From Isoetes taiwanensis (lineage: Eukaryota; Streptophyta; Lycopodiopsida; Isoetales; Isoetaceae): a DNA stretch of 64,000 nt. Positions 26,412 to 36,972 of the stretch are shown here, piece by piece. The first letter of the stretch is position 1, and each line of letters opens with the position of its first letter. Location: contig JAJEKV010000002.1 in assembly GCA_021234155.1 (NCBI GenBank), positions 11,954,725 through 12,018,724 of the forward strand, read 5' to 3'. The position numbers were made by a program, and so were the translations under genes. The notes under the pieces are model-generated. The model saw only the letters and a list, made by a program, of their open reading frames with translations. It did not search any database and had not been told where the DNA came from.

Positions 26412-26480
26412 AACAAAGTTTAAAATGAAACGCACTTATTTGCTGCAAACGCACTTCAAAAGGAATCTTTGAAAGATTCC
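26412..26480 (-). repeat. Dispersed motif, copy B (candidate right terminal inverted repeat)
   Basis: The reverse complement matches copy A: TTTTGAAGTGCGTTTGCAGC followed by AAATAAGTGCGTTTCATTTT. It includes an extra GGAATCTTTCAAAGATTCC palindrome. The outer side (TTTTAATAGGGAATTTT on the minus strand) also aligns with the sequence left of copy A. Confidence 0.5.
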
Positions 26481-26906
26481 CTAAAATTCCCTATTAAAAG
26501 TCCATTTTTAAGATTTTTTTTGTGACAGGTGTGACAATTTAAGTAATTTAGGTACCGTTTTTGAGGGGTTGATAAAACATAACTTTCATGCAAAAATTTT
26601 AAATAGCAATTTTCATCCTCCTAAACTAGAACAAAAAATAGTTACTTTTATAAAGTGTAGCAAAAAAGGGGCAATAAAAAAAATAGCAAGGGTAGTAGAG
26701 TGACAAAGAAGTGATATATTCAAGGTTGTGAAAATTGTACAAAATTATGAACAAAATTGTCAAAATATAGGACATTTTGACAAACACTCATCACACCGCA
26801 CTTTACGTTCTTTACATGTTCGAGTCATCGGACAAACTTACATTTTGCAGCAAGATCGGGATGCATCTCATCCTCCGACTCATTTAATCCCACGATCCTT
26901 GAGCCT

Positions 26907-29900
26907 TCATCCTTCACTCTCAAAACTGGATGTACTCGAACGATCTTCTTCCTCACTGTCTACAAGTGAGTCTTCATCATCATCTTTTTTTGCCACCTTT
27001 CTAGGTTGTTTGTCTAATCCACATGCCGACCTTATTAAAGTTTGAGTGACCATACGTAACTTATTAGCAGCAGTCAGAACAAAGTCATATGCAAGAACCT
27101 TTACTTCAGCTAGATCTATGACAGCAGTGCTTGCTTTGGACTTTGCTCTCTTTCCCACTCCTGTTTTTACCATCTCCAAAGTATAACTCCCACTGAAAGC
27201 ATTGGCAGCATTCGTTCTCATCTAGTGCACTTTTAGTTGAGTGGGAATTCCATCCTCTCTTGTTACCTCCAGTACTTTAGCTAGCCAGAATGGCTTCCCA
27301 GATTCATCATTATCAGCTGGGACAGCTATGAGCATTCCTTTACGAATCTCGAGGGGGTGAACGGATACTCGAGCAACTTGTTGTGCCGTGCGTCTGGGGC
27401 CAGTGTACATGACTCTGTCATCTTCATCTGAGCTAGCCAATATCTCTACTTGTTCCTCTTGATTCTCAACTTGCACAGGGAGAGTTTGCCTAGATGGCCA
27501 GTTGAATGTAACTGTTCTTCAACCTTGTAATGAAGCTTGCAACATGTCACGTTGCCGAGAAAAAAACTGAGGCCACCATAAAGCATCTGCCTCTCCAAAG
27601 TAGTTAGAGCACGCATTTGAATACTTGTCTCAATATAATCCAATGATTTGTTTGAGTCAAATGCTCTTCCTTTTACTCTTTGTGATTTCTTTCAAGCTTT
27701 TTTAGAGGCATTTGCTCTGCAGAGAGCATGGAACTAGTATTGGGGATGGTGCGAATGAATTGAATACCACTTCTTGGTTGGCCACTTTGCAAGGATGTGG
27801 CATATTTCTTTCCTTGTAAGATGGCCTTGCCATCTTCAAGTGAAATTTTGATCTGATGCTGAAATGTAATGTTTCTCAAGGGCTCAATAGCCAAAGGACC
27901 AGATTGATCTCTCAGAAAAACCCATTCTTTGAAATCATAAGTTTCTTCCAATAATTCGATGTCGGGACGAGGATTGTAGGAATCTTGGATAACCTCAATC
28001 ATTGCTGGTAGGCTGAGAGCTTTTTTTTTTCGAGCAAGCGTTTAGAGAACCCATGAACATCGATCAATTTGATCGTGTGTATGACCAACAAGCAGAAACC
28101 AATCTTCACCTTCTTGAAGATTTATTTCTCTACTAGCATAGCATGTAAAGCAAACAACGCCTGATTCTTATTTTCCCTTGTCGTGTTGTCTAGTGAAGAT
28201 ATAGAACCGGTGGTATATGTTCTAGATTGGAAAGAAGCTTATTCAATATTGTGATAGTGAGATTTGGATCAGCATGAATGTTTGGATAATTCAAAATGCC
28301 TTGCAAGATAGTTTTCCATTAAATACCATAGCACCAACAACATGCGGATGTATGAAATCTTCTTCAAGAAGATCCTTAGGCACATTGACAAAATGTGGTA
28401 GGGTGGTCTTCTTCCTCGTCCATTCCATCAATAACAACCGATATGTAGTTGAGTGGTTGTTCGGTGCTTCCTTCCTATGTTTTGTCAATTTTCTCCTTTC
28501 CAAAGATTGTTGTTCTCTCAGTGCTTGTTCGGTTTCTCCTTCAATGCATCTCGCAATGAAAATATGTTTAGGAAAGAACCTACTTTTAAGTAGAACTAGG
28601 CAAGAACATGTCACCGAAGCTTACTTTTAGTGTGAAGTGTCCTTGCATTTTGTCTCTAAGCTTTTAATTCAGAGCATGTAGCACAAAGCGGACATCCGAT
28701 TGCTTTCTAGGAATGGACACGCGAGAAAAACTTTTTTCCGAGCATGCTGAAGTAAGAGTAGCAGACATGGCATTCTCCAAGCCTCAACACACATGTCCTT
28801 ATAATTATAAAGTAGACTTTACGTTTCGTGAAGTTGTCACCAAGTGGTACATGGGGCTGTTAGGGAGTTTCTCGCAAGACTCCTTAAAGAAACCTTCCAT
28901 CCGAAACACATTGAAGGGCATGAATTCGGATATACCTCCCCGAATGGCAATAGTCATTAATGTCCGGATTCTTGTCAAGCCTTTTCTTGAGGCAGTCAAA
29001 TTTCACGCCTAAAGCATGAATCAATTTAAAGGCCGTTTGTGACGGTGTGGCCACCAATTTGTGTAAGTAAACTTCTCACCATAATCGGCCTAATATTGAA
29101 GGCTAAGTAGCCCCTTTGGTCTAGCGAGTCATTGAACTGTAACTATCACAAATCAACCTCAATTCCTTTAGTCAATCTTAAGCAAACAACGTTGAGAACA
29201 ACGATTGCTTTGTATGTGTTGCCCTCAAGTGAGCCTCGTCCATCGGTTTCTTTCTTCTAACGGTTGTACATGCTTTCTTGTGTAAGTTACGCTTAAGATT
29301 CTTACTTGCTTGGGGGGCTTTGAATTGAACATGGAGTCTTGTGGCTTTGGTAGGTCCTCATCTGAGAGATCAACATGAGGTGTTTCTTCGTCTGAGAGAT
29401 CAACATGAGGTGTACTTGTAGATGCTGAGAGGTTTGGTGTGGGCAAGTCCGGGGGAGGTGCTTTCCTCTCTACGGGAAAAAGTGTCGAGGTTGGTGGCGT
29501 AGTTGACCAGCTCTGAAGTGTCGTGAGAACACGAGGGAGTTGCGTGTCATTGGTTGCTCCCACTTGTTGTAGTACCATTTAGCGAAATGGATGGAGTTGG
29601 CGTGATTTGCCTTCGGGGAGGGAGCCTACGGTGGACTATGGGCGACGTACTAAAATGAACTGGAGGAGGTAGTCTGAGCTCTCTAGCCCGTGGTGGAGTA
29701 AAACGCATTGGTGGGGGGCAAGCGATGTTGGGAGGCGGGGTGTGGTGGAGTAAATTGGCTGGTGGTGGAAGCCGAGGTGGTGCGTCTTTGGAGTAAACTC
29801 AACAGAGGGGGGTTTGAAATGCCGGAGGTAGAATATTCGTGGCTACTTCACGGTGTGCGGTGAGGAGGTGTGAAAGTCATTGCGGGGAGGAAGCCCGCGA

Positions 29901-29937
29901 ATAGGAGTTGGAGGCTCTGCGGTTCTTTTCTCGAGCC
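26907..29937 (-). pseudogene. DUF7869-type transposase-like gene (frameshifted, possibly intact in vivo)
   Basis: The gene reads leftward from MAREKNRRASNSYSRASS (29937). Next come a Pro-rich part (TPPRARELRLPPP) and a short acidic repeat (TPHVDLSDEE, twice, ~29400). A Cys motif follows (CPLCATCSELK, ~28690). The core has TLPHFVNVPKDLLEEDFIHP and HVVGAMVFNGKLSCKAF (28420-28290), then NLTITILNKLL, a YLQLDNTTRENKNQALF-type segment (~28200) and FLLVGHTHDQID (~28080). It ends with IEVIQDSYNPRPDIELLEE (28000) and a C-terminal FWLAKVLEVTREDG domain (27290). The core matches what I remember as DUF7869, an RNase-H-like protein common in mobile elements. Conserved Asp residues sit in QLDN and HTHDQID. 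Frame changes (for example near 28440 and 28030) and a TAG at 27222 break it. It is divergent from the ParB-methyltransferase gene, 395 bp apart. Confidence 0.65.
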
Positions 29938-29963
29938 ATACTCGAAAAGTTAAGCGTCTAATC

Positions 29964-30134
29964 GTATAAATTTATACTGACGGAAGAGCGACGGTATGAA
30001 TTTACACAGAGATGGTATAAATTTATCTGAGGGAAGAAAAAACTTAAAGCGGCCGATTGTATAAATTTATCTGAGAGATGGTATAAATTTATCTGAGAGG
30101 AGGGCAACATAGAACGAAAACGGTATAAATTTAT
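29964..30134. repeat. Palindrome cluster 1 (GTATAAATTTATAC) upstream of both divergent genes
   Basis: Five copies, one perfect (29964-29977) and others ending TTTATCTG or TTTATCAC instead of TTTATACC, plus a weaker copy at 29992. They lie between the start of the DUF7869-type gene (29937) and the methyltransferase gene (30332), where operator or transposon-end sites would be expected. Confidence 0.75.
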
Positions 30135-30236
30135 CACGAAAACTCACGGACACTTGTATTGAAAACTTTATGGAGAAGCGCTATACGAAACGACACTTAG
30201 CAGAGGTACTTAAGCCCGGCGCCGGCCACCCTATTT

Positions 30237-30290
30237 TCTATATATGCGGCTTTCAGTCGAAGCTCGTGATGCGGCTTATATACCCCCTTA
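30237..30290 (+). promoter_or_regulatory. Candidate core promoter of the ParB-methyltransferase gene
   Basis: TATA-like sequences CTATATATGC (30238-30247) and CTTATATACCCC (30269-30280) lie 50-95 bp upstream of the ATG at 30332. A GC-rich CCCGGCGCCGGCC word lies just before them (30218-30230). Confidence 0.4.
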
Positions 30291-30331
30291 TTTGCTCTAG
30301 GAACGTCTATACGCCGAAGTTCATACCTGTC

Positions 30332-33300
30332 ATGGCCACGTAAGTCTACTATCCGTACTGTTCTAGTTTCTCTTTTGTTTTAATCTGTTAGAGTGTAAGC
30401 GCCCACGGTATAAATTTATACCGATATGGCTCTGGATCGGTATAAATTTATACGCCCCGAGCACGAGCGGTATAAATTTATACCGTTGCTTCTGATCGGT
30501 ATAAATTTATACCATAAGTGTTCGAGCGTATAAATTTATACCGGCGTATTTTGAGCGGTATAAATTTATACCGCTTCGTGCTAAAAGTATAAATTTATCC
30601 GACGTGAACTGAAGCGGTATAAATTTATACCGCTCGTGCTCGGGGCGTATAAATTTATACCAATCCAAAACCATTTCGGAATCTTGGTGTCTAGTGCTTA
30701 AAGAATGGTCCCGAACCTTAATATTTTAGTAATATTGTTGTGTTTTAAGCTTAAATGACACAAATAAAGTGTTAATTTAGTGTGGATTTTATGCCCTTTC
30801 AGCCTCTGTTTTTACTGTTTTTGTGTTACAAAAAGTCGAAAAAGGTTCTGTTTCTTATGTAAAAATGGTTTTTTTTACGCTTTTTCCAGCCCCAAGATCA
30901 AGTTTGTACACAAAGGCCAATCATCAAAGGCTGCACCAGTAGAGCCACATATATACGAACTAAAAGACCAGACGTGGTACGTCCATAAGGGCGCAAGAGA
31001 GAGCAAACCAACTGAGGCGTACCTGTACTTGTGTAATCTGTCAGGGAAGGGCAAGTACAAGTCTGATGATTATTACCCTGCCGGCGAAATTGTAAAACCT
31101 TGTTGCTACAGACGACAATAATGAAATTTTAATGAAGTGCATGCATGACAAAGGGGAAGTCTTCTATGTTCTTAATAGTAAAATGCTTAGAATAAGCATG
31201 TCCAAACCCAAAGACGTGCATGACTACATATCTGAAAATTACAAGGGCGGCTATGTAAGTTATACCTAGTGGCTTTACGTATAAATTTATACCATCATTC
31301 TCCTAACTTAACCCTGGATTACAGGATATAGTAGACATTTTGATGTCAGTAGTGCTTTGTGAACAAAAAGTGTTGGTCAAGGGTCTATGGTACCCCATTC
31401 CTAACGAAGAGGAAGAGAAGGACGAGGAAGTAGAAGAAGAAGAGGAAGAGGAGGAACCAGTGGTAACAAAGGGAAAGGGTAGGAAGCATTCCCTGGTAGT
31501 AGATACTAGAACCATTAAGTCCTTGACTATAAAGGAGTCAGTAGAAGCTCTTCAGAAGGCTCCTGGAGCAGATATTGTTGTGAAGCCCGCAGATAAGTCA
31601 AGTGCTATTCTCAAGCGGGTTAATGACACTAAACTGCTTAAGCAAACTATTTCTTTGACATTGAGCACTATTAAGAGGCCACCTAAAAATGAAGATGGGG
31701 TCAGAGTGCTACAGGTCCGGAAGCTGTATGCGGCACATGTGGCTATACTGAAACAAAGAATGAGAAGGAATCCTCATGCCCATGTGTCGCCACTAGTTGT
31801 TATGGTGGACAAGAGTCAGTGCAACCAACTAAAAGATTACAAGAAGGCTGACTTCGAAGATTACACATACTACGTTCTTGGAGGCACACATAGTTACAAG
31901 GCAAGGAAAGAACTAGCAAAGGAAGAAAAAAGAACGCGAAGTGTGGAAGAGCGTGGAAGCGCATATATACGTGGGTGTAACAGATGAAGAAGCAAAAGTC
32001 ATTGCCGTGAGTCATAATCTCGACAATGACTTCAGATTAAAAATGAGTTTAATAGACAAGATCCGTTTCATGCACCGTGAGTACGTGGAATTTAAACAAG
32101 TGCATGGAGAGGATTTTAAAAAGCAAAAGAACAAGCTGCAGGAGCTTCGAGAAGCCTGTGTGACAGAGTGCTGCCTCAGTTATGACTCTGATAAGAAGCC
32201 CATTATGGCAGTAAAACAATACGATAACTACTTTCAGCTCGCATTCAGAGATGGTCAAGTAAGTAAATGCTTTCTTTCTGTCTTTTGTAGTATGTTTAAC
32301 GTGGTTACAAGTGCCCGGGCTCGGTATAAATTTATACCGTGCCCAGGTCACGGTATAAATTTACACCGCGCCCGGGCACGGTGTAAATTTATACCGTGAC
32401 TAGTCACCGTGCGCATTTAGACAGTAGATTGTGCAACACTAAACTAATGGCCATGCAACACTAAACTAATGGCGTTTGTCCATTTACAGGTGTGGGATCT
32501 TCAAGAAAGAATTTTTTGTATGTTCGAAGATGGTGAGCTTAAAGAACAAGCCAGCTCCGCAGGAAAAAAACCAAAAAAAGGTGGAGAATCAAAACAAAAA
32601 AATATGAGCATTGTACCCTAGACGCAGTTACAGGGTCTAAAAAGCAAAGAAATTTTTGTTCGCCTTTTGGAAAAAGTCGTGGCCAAGGAATTCACATTAG
32701 ATTTAAATGGCCAAAGGAAGCTAAGGCGTAAGCCTCATTTGCAATAATGGTGTTTTTCTACATTTTTTTGGTCTTACAACATGTTTCTCTTCTTGATCGA
32801 AAGACATTGTCACCGCCGGCCGAAGTTAATGAAGCTGACTAAACCTAGAGGACTGGGAGGAGTGCAAGCTTCTATACCCAAGTTGTACCATCATCGATAG
32901 TATCATCGGAGCACGGCCGTTAACCGATTGGCTGGGTAAGTTTTGCCAAAAATATGTTTAGCGTTTGTGCCTTTTCTCACAGTATTCTTACGGAACAAGA
33001 AAAAGGGGCTACCCCCCGGATTTTAAAACACGGTTCGTGGGGCCAAGGAAGTGAGGCGAGACTTAAGGCAATCGAGCAGGGGAAAAGAGGTCGGCACTAA
33101 GCGGCTTTGACACTTCTTATGAAAGATTTACAGCGTTTGGTCGATTTGCCAGGTGCGAGTTGTTCGAGGTGATCGCATTTGCAGGCCGGGGACACTTTTA
33201 GACAAGCTGTAATTTTACATTATGCATTGCGGATATTCCCTATGGTTTCAAAATTAAGGGACGTAACGCTTTTGACGAGGAGGCTTTCACGCGCGTGCAA

Positions 33301-34284
33301 GTCCGCTCTTTTAGATGGCCTGAAGGAAGTCACCTTATCACGCTTCTTGGAGGGTCATCATTTTCCATTCCGACCTGGCTGGGCGATGTCGGTGCTTAAA
33401 CCTATGGGAGTATGCATAACGTGGAAAAAAAAGCTGCGTTTGGTAAGCTTTACATTCAACGCTTTTCTTTTTAGTAACTCTGATGCAATTTATACCACAA
33501 GCGCCCTAAGGTTTAAATTTAAATGGCAAGGCAATGTTTGTATAAATTTATACTGACTTGCCGCCGTGGTATAAATTTATCTGACAAGGCAACCTTGGTA
33601 TAAATTTATACCGCCACACTCTTGAGGCTAACTTATTTTCCTTGTTTTCATTTTACTAATATTTAATTGTTGTATTGTTTTGGCGGTAGGATGCCAAAAA
33701 CCATGGTCCATTTCAACACGCGAGAATGAGAAGACTCCTCCTTGCAATGCTTTTCGGTTTCCATTGCTGCCGAGAAATTAAAGAGACCCACAAATGACAA
33801 ATTTGTGGTGTCCCATTATCGGGCCACGCGGCTTATTAATAATTTGATCTGATGGTTTTCTCAGCCGGAGGCTGGATCTTAGATGCCTTTTTACGGATCG
33901 GGCACCACGGCGGTGATTTGTGCTTCTTGGCGCAATGTCGATCTCCGTCGACATAGACCCGGATAAAGTAAGTTTCATCGGGACCGGGATAAGCTCTTGT
34001 GAATCCTTTCCGATGAAAATGAGGAACTGGGAGCAAAGAACGGTGCCAGCGATGTTAAACGCACTTATACAGAAATACAGCCTCCACTTACAGGAAGAAA
34101 AGATGAGGAGGTGGAGTTTATCGACTTGGAGCCTGTGGTGCCTGAGCCAGAGAAACCGCCTGTGCCGGTAGGACTCGAATCAGAAGGAGGCGTCTCTGCT
34201 GTTGTAAGCTCGCAAGAGCCAGATCCTAAGGGGAATGAGAGTCCTGTGGACTGGGAAGAGCCACCTCTCCCACCTCTCGTATAA
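30332..34284 (+). CDS. Spliced ParB-like domain + beta-class DNA amino-methyltransferase
   Basis: Exons fit GT-AG boundaries: 30332-30339, 30890-31254, 31325-32258, 32490-32727, 32804-32935, 32983-33442, and 33690 to about 33967 with a tail to 34284. The first junction joins in frame (M-A-T-P-K-I-K). The protein has an N-terminal globular part, an acidic run, and then a ParB/sulfiredoxin-like domain: VSPLVVMVDKSQ, YYVLGGTHSYKARKELAKEE, and in the next frame AHIYVGVTDEEAKVIAVSHN (31780-32030). Methyltransferase motifs follow: IADIPYGF (33228-33251, the DPPY-type motif IV), then WILDAF / YGSGTTAVICASWRN and SISVDIDPDK (33874-33965, motif I). Motif IV before I is the beta order of N6-adenine/N4-cytosine enzymes. 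The tail is acidic and Pro-rich (EPPLPPLV). It would methylate amino groups in DNA. One-base shifts (~31095, 31935, 33890) and a TAG at 32619 interrupt it, some at homopolymers, so errors are possible. Introns argue against bacterial contamination. Confidence 0.7.
30416..30662. repeat. Palindrome cluster 2, in intron 1 of the methyltransferase gene
   Basis: Eight copies of GGTATAAATTTATACC or close variants occur in under 250 bp, separated by 12-18 bp of GC-richer spacer. The outer spacers are themselves related: GCCCCGAGCACGAGC at ~30454 is the reverse complement of GCTCGTGCTCGGGGC at ~30633, so the whole cluster has dyad character. Confidence 0.85.
31278..31293. repeat. Single palindrome in intron 2 of the methyltransferase gene
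   Basis: One GTATAAATTTATACC lies inside the 70-bp intron 31255-31324. This is notable because the intron is barely longer than needed for splicing. Confidence 0.8.
32318..32400. repeat. Palindrome cluster 3, in intron 3, with nested dyads
   Basis: Three copies are embedded in larger inverted repeats (CCCGGGCTCGG..., GTCACGG...CCGTGAC, CGCGCCCGGGCACGG). The flanks of neighbouring copies are complementary, so the cluster can fold into a multi-stem structure. Confidence 0.8.
33537..33615. repeat. Palindrome cluster 4, in intron 6
   Basis: Three copies occur: one at 33539, one degenerate (TTTATCTG) at 33571 and one perfect GGTATAAATTTATACC at 33597. The spacers include GGCAAG-type words. Confidence 0.8.
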
Positions 34285-34292
34285 ATTTATAC
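34279..34292. repeat. Palindrome overlapping the methyltransferase stop codon
   Basis: GTATAAATTTATAC at the end of the reading frame: its first three bases are the last sense codon (Val) and the next three are the TAA stop. Confidence 0.75.
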
Positions 34293-34707
34293 AGATAGAG
34301 TTCTTAACTACTACCATTGTAAACTATGTGCTAAGTATTATTATAATTTATTTTGTTGAAGATTTTTAAATTGAAAGCTTTGTCTCTTCAACAATACTTA
34401 ATTAAAACAACTCTTTCTTGCTCCATGATTTCACACTCTTTGTCTTTCCAATGTTTGATTTTCTTAGTACTTATATTAAGCTTGCAAAAAGACAAACTAT
34501 ATTTCCTTCTGTTTTTAACAATAAATACTTACTGAGTTATCAAAATTAATGTCTCTCTCCTCAAAACAAGCATTTTTTTTGCCCTCTTTTAAAAATGAAA
34601 AGGCTTCAAAAATGTTGCTTTTTTGGGGGGATTCCAAATGCTAATTGCTCAACAATCTATTTTGCTCCCTATTTTGTGTGTTTTTTTTCAAGTTTTCCAT
34701 TTTTATA

Positions 34708-34762
34708 AAGGAATCTTTCAAACGCACTTCTTAAATAAGTGTGTTTCATTTTAAACCTTGTT
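34708..34762 (+). repeat. Dispersed motif, copy C
   Basis: AAGGAATCTTTCAAACGCAC ... AAGTGTGTTTCATTTTAAAC, in the same orientation as copy A at 20692. It lies just upstream of a small coding region (34848), as a leader or the edge of another element would. Confidence 0.6.
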
Positions 34763-34847
34763 CCCCGCAGCTTCATTCCGTCCCCATCGTCTATTCCGCC
34801 ATCTCCTTCACTCCTTCCCCATTCCGTCCATCTCCTTCACTTCCGCC

Positions 34848-35153
34848 ATGGCCAAGTTTAAGACCACACTCCGCAGGAACACTATCCCGGCCATTGTGCC
34901 TGCTCCTCCCCCGCCAGCACGGTCCTTCTCTTCCTTCAGAGAATCCGTGTCTTCCTCCGGAGGCCACCCGGTTACAGTCAGGGCGAATTTCACTCCACCA
35001 GAGGTGGAGAAGCTCATCATGGATCATTAGGCTGTCGCTTCGTTGCGGGTGATCGAGTGGGTGCATGAGGCTTACCTCGACGAGGAGCGACTCCTCGAAA
35101 TGAAGATGTATGCCATGGAGGACGACCTTCATATAGAGCTGAAGATGGCTTGA
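34848..35153 (+). pseudogene. Small unknown protein with one in-frame TAG
   Basis: A frame of 101 codons begins MAKFKTTLRRNTIPAIVPAP and has a Pro/Ser-rich middle. After a TAG at codon 61 (35028-35030) it continues in the same frame through AVASLRVIEWVHEAYLDEE and LLEMKMYAMEDDLHIELKMA to TGA. Composition stays coding-like on both sides of the TAG. The upstream GCCGCC-like context around the ATG is favourable. If the TAG stands for CAG the product is a basic-to-acidic 101-residue protein of unknown role. It lies between the methyltransferase gene and the recombinase gene. Confidence 0.45.
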
Positions 35154-35521
35154 AGATCAAGCCTTGTTTTTTGTAATCCCTGGTTTCAAATTTTTTGGTA
35201 ATAGTCCTTGTGACTATTCTTTGTAAAGCTTTTTAATTAAATACACTTAGAGATACATTAGCATATTTTTGTAGCATGTTTCTGTTTATGGAGCTACAAA
35301 TAGGGCAAGATCATGGCAGTTGCTAACTGCCCGAGATACTTGTCCCCTAGCTTTAGAAGTCCATTTACCATCTATTTGTTGAAAACGAACGTAAATGGCA
35401 TTTCTAGAGCTATAGTGATAAGATGGACAAAATGGCCCTTGTGGGCATCTCCATAAACAGAAACATGCTGACAAAGAGGCAGAAAGCAAGAAAATACCAC
35501 TTTGATGTCTTCGGCAAGGTA

Positions 35522-36698
35522 TCAATGGAAGAGATTTTGAGGAAAGTCAAGTCCCAAGGCATGTGTAACAGAAAGCTGCTCCCTCAAAGTTGGATATACA
35601 TAATCATCTTTAGCTGCTTCCGACTTCCAACGACCATGAGCTTTGAAAAGGCGATTAGGGATGTCAAACGCTGCAGCAGTCGTAGCACCACCCCTCCTTC
35701 CAGAATGAGTACCAAAAGCAGTAGGGTCTTCTCCGATGGCAAACAAACAATGGCTGAACCATGCTCGCAGCGTAGAGTATGAAATAGGTTTCCGACGCAA
35801 GGAAAAACGACCCTTAGAAATTATGATGTTTCTGAACAAAGGACCCCCAGTAGAACCATCTACTCCCTATACCTGGCAAGTGAAATAAGTTGTTCTACTA
35901 GCGCTATAGGACAGTATGGACCATTGCAGCGTGCGATTGAGACCCAAGCACCCGAGGCATGCTGGTCAATTTTCGAGGAACGGATAAAGAAACTAGCATG
36001 CGAAGAAGCAAAAATAATCTGATGCCAATGAAGGTTGAGTAACTATGCACTACGCAGTAACGCGATAAAAGAAAGGACAATGGCGGCACAATGCATGAGA
36101 TCCAACAGAGTAGAATTTGGCCCAGAAAACTTATCAATAATGCGACGGACCAAATGAGGTAACAAAGGACGTTTCCTAGCAACTTCAACTGGGAACTTAC
36201 ACTTGGCAATATTATATGCAAGACCCACAAGAGGGTGATCATTGGATTTAGGTAGACCTGTCAAAACATGATGGAAGTTGATAGATGCCAGAATAGCATT
36301 GACTCGTGACATTGAAGACCACAAACTCATTACGAAATTTAGCAGACTGAATTAGCGAAGAAAAGCAAAGCAACAACTTAAAGTATTACATACCCTTTGA
36401 TTGCTTTCTCGTTCGTCGCATAACCTGTAAGAGGATTCAAGACGTGAATTCCTGGTGCAGGTAGGATCTTGGAATCAGATGGTGCGAGCGTAAAAACAGC
36501 CAGCACAAAATGGTCATTCTCAAGGATAGGTGCAAGGATATGATGGCATTTAGCTACCACAATCCCCTTCATCCCTGATTTCACTATTTCAATGACATTC
36601 AGTGATCCTTCAGCTGATTCACCCTTTCTTTTGCCGCTGGTAGCTTCTCTAAACCTTATATAGTTGTAGGGGAGAAAAAAAAAATTTTGCTCTTCCAC
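35522..36698 (-). pseudogene. Tyrosine recombinase (Crypton/DIRS-like), intron-containing, frameshifted
   Basis: Exon 1 (about 36698-36407) joins exon 2 (36342 downward) across a GTATGT...TTCAG intron, giving in-frame KAIKG / LLNFVMSLWSSMSRVNA. The N-terminal core-binding part contains HHVLTGLPKSNDHPLV. The catalytic region has SFIALLRSA (first Arg, 36050), then in another frame IRSSKIDQHASGAW (Lys) and YCPIALVEQLI. It then shows THSGRRGGATTAAAF (His and second Arg, 35716), HGRWKSEAAKDDYVYP (Trp and nucleophile Tyr) and ends SKSLP/NLFH with TGA. All R-K-H-R-W-Y positions are visible. Breaks are a TAG at 36043 and two shifts. Such recombinases move Crypton, DIRS and Ngaro elements. No RT lies beside it, so Crypton-like fits best. 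Confidence 0.65.
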
Positions 36699-36972
36699 TC
36701 GAAAGGCAATATCTCATACAAACACCGGATTAGATTAAGATTAACATTAGAGACAAGGAATAGCAACAAATACAATTTCGGTTACAACCGGGTTATTACC
36801 GCCATAAAGATCCACTAAGCGGCTACTCATTTTAGAGTTAGTTGCACATAAAATTGCTATGTGTCGGATGCAACCACTTTCATTTCAATTACCCGGACGA
36901 GTTCTTGAATGGCGTGAATGGCGTGAATTCCATAAGTTTATCCTTGTCATCATTTACATTTGTCGATCCAAG
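36699..36972. other. Region between recombinase exon 1 and a tandem duplication
   Basis: The minus strand has short coding-like pieces (STNVNDDKDKLMEFTPFTPF at ~36950; SSRLVDLYGGNNPVVTEIVF at ~36820) that could be exons linking the recombinase to the exons at 37250-38077. Splice sites are not clear. Confidence 0.3.

Noticed and set aside
30416-30662. CRISPR-like or parS locus in the strict bacterial sense
   Set aside because: Spacers are short and related to one another, and the motif differs from known parS. A ParB-binding role is kept only as a hypothesis.
30332-34284. Bacterial contamination as the source of the ParB-methyltransferase gene
   Set aside because: In-frame GT-AG introns, AT-rich introns with palindromes and flanking plant-type transposon genes make contamination unlikely.
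36378-36698. Ulp1-like cysteine protease in recombinase exon 1 (LENDHFVLAVFTL ... IHVLNPL)
   Set aside because: Superficial similarity only; no Asp-Gln-Cys part follows, and the exon splices in frame into the recombinase N-terminal region.
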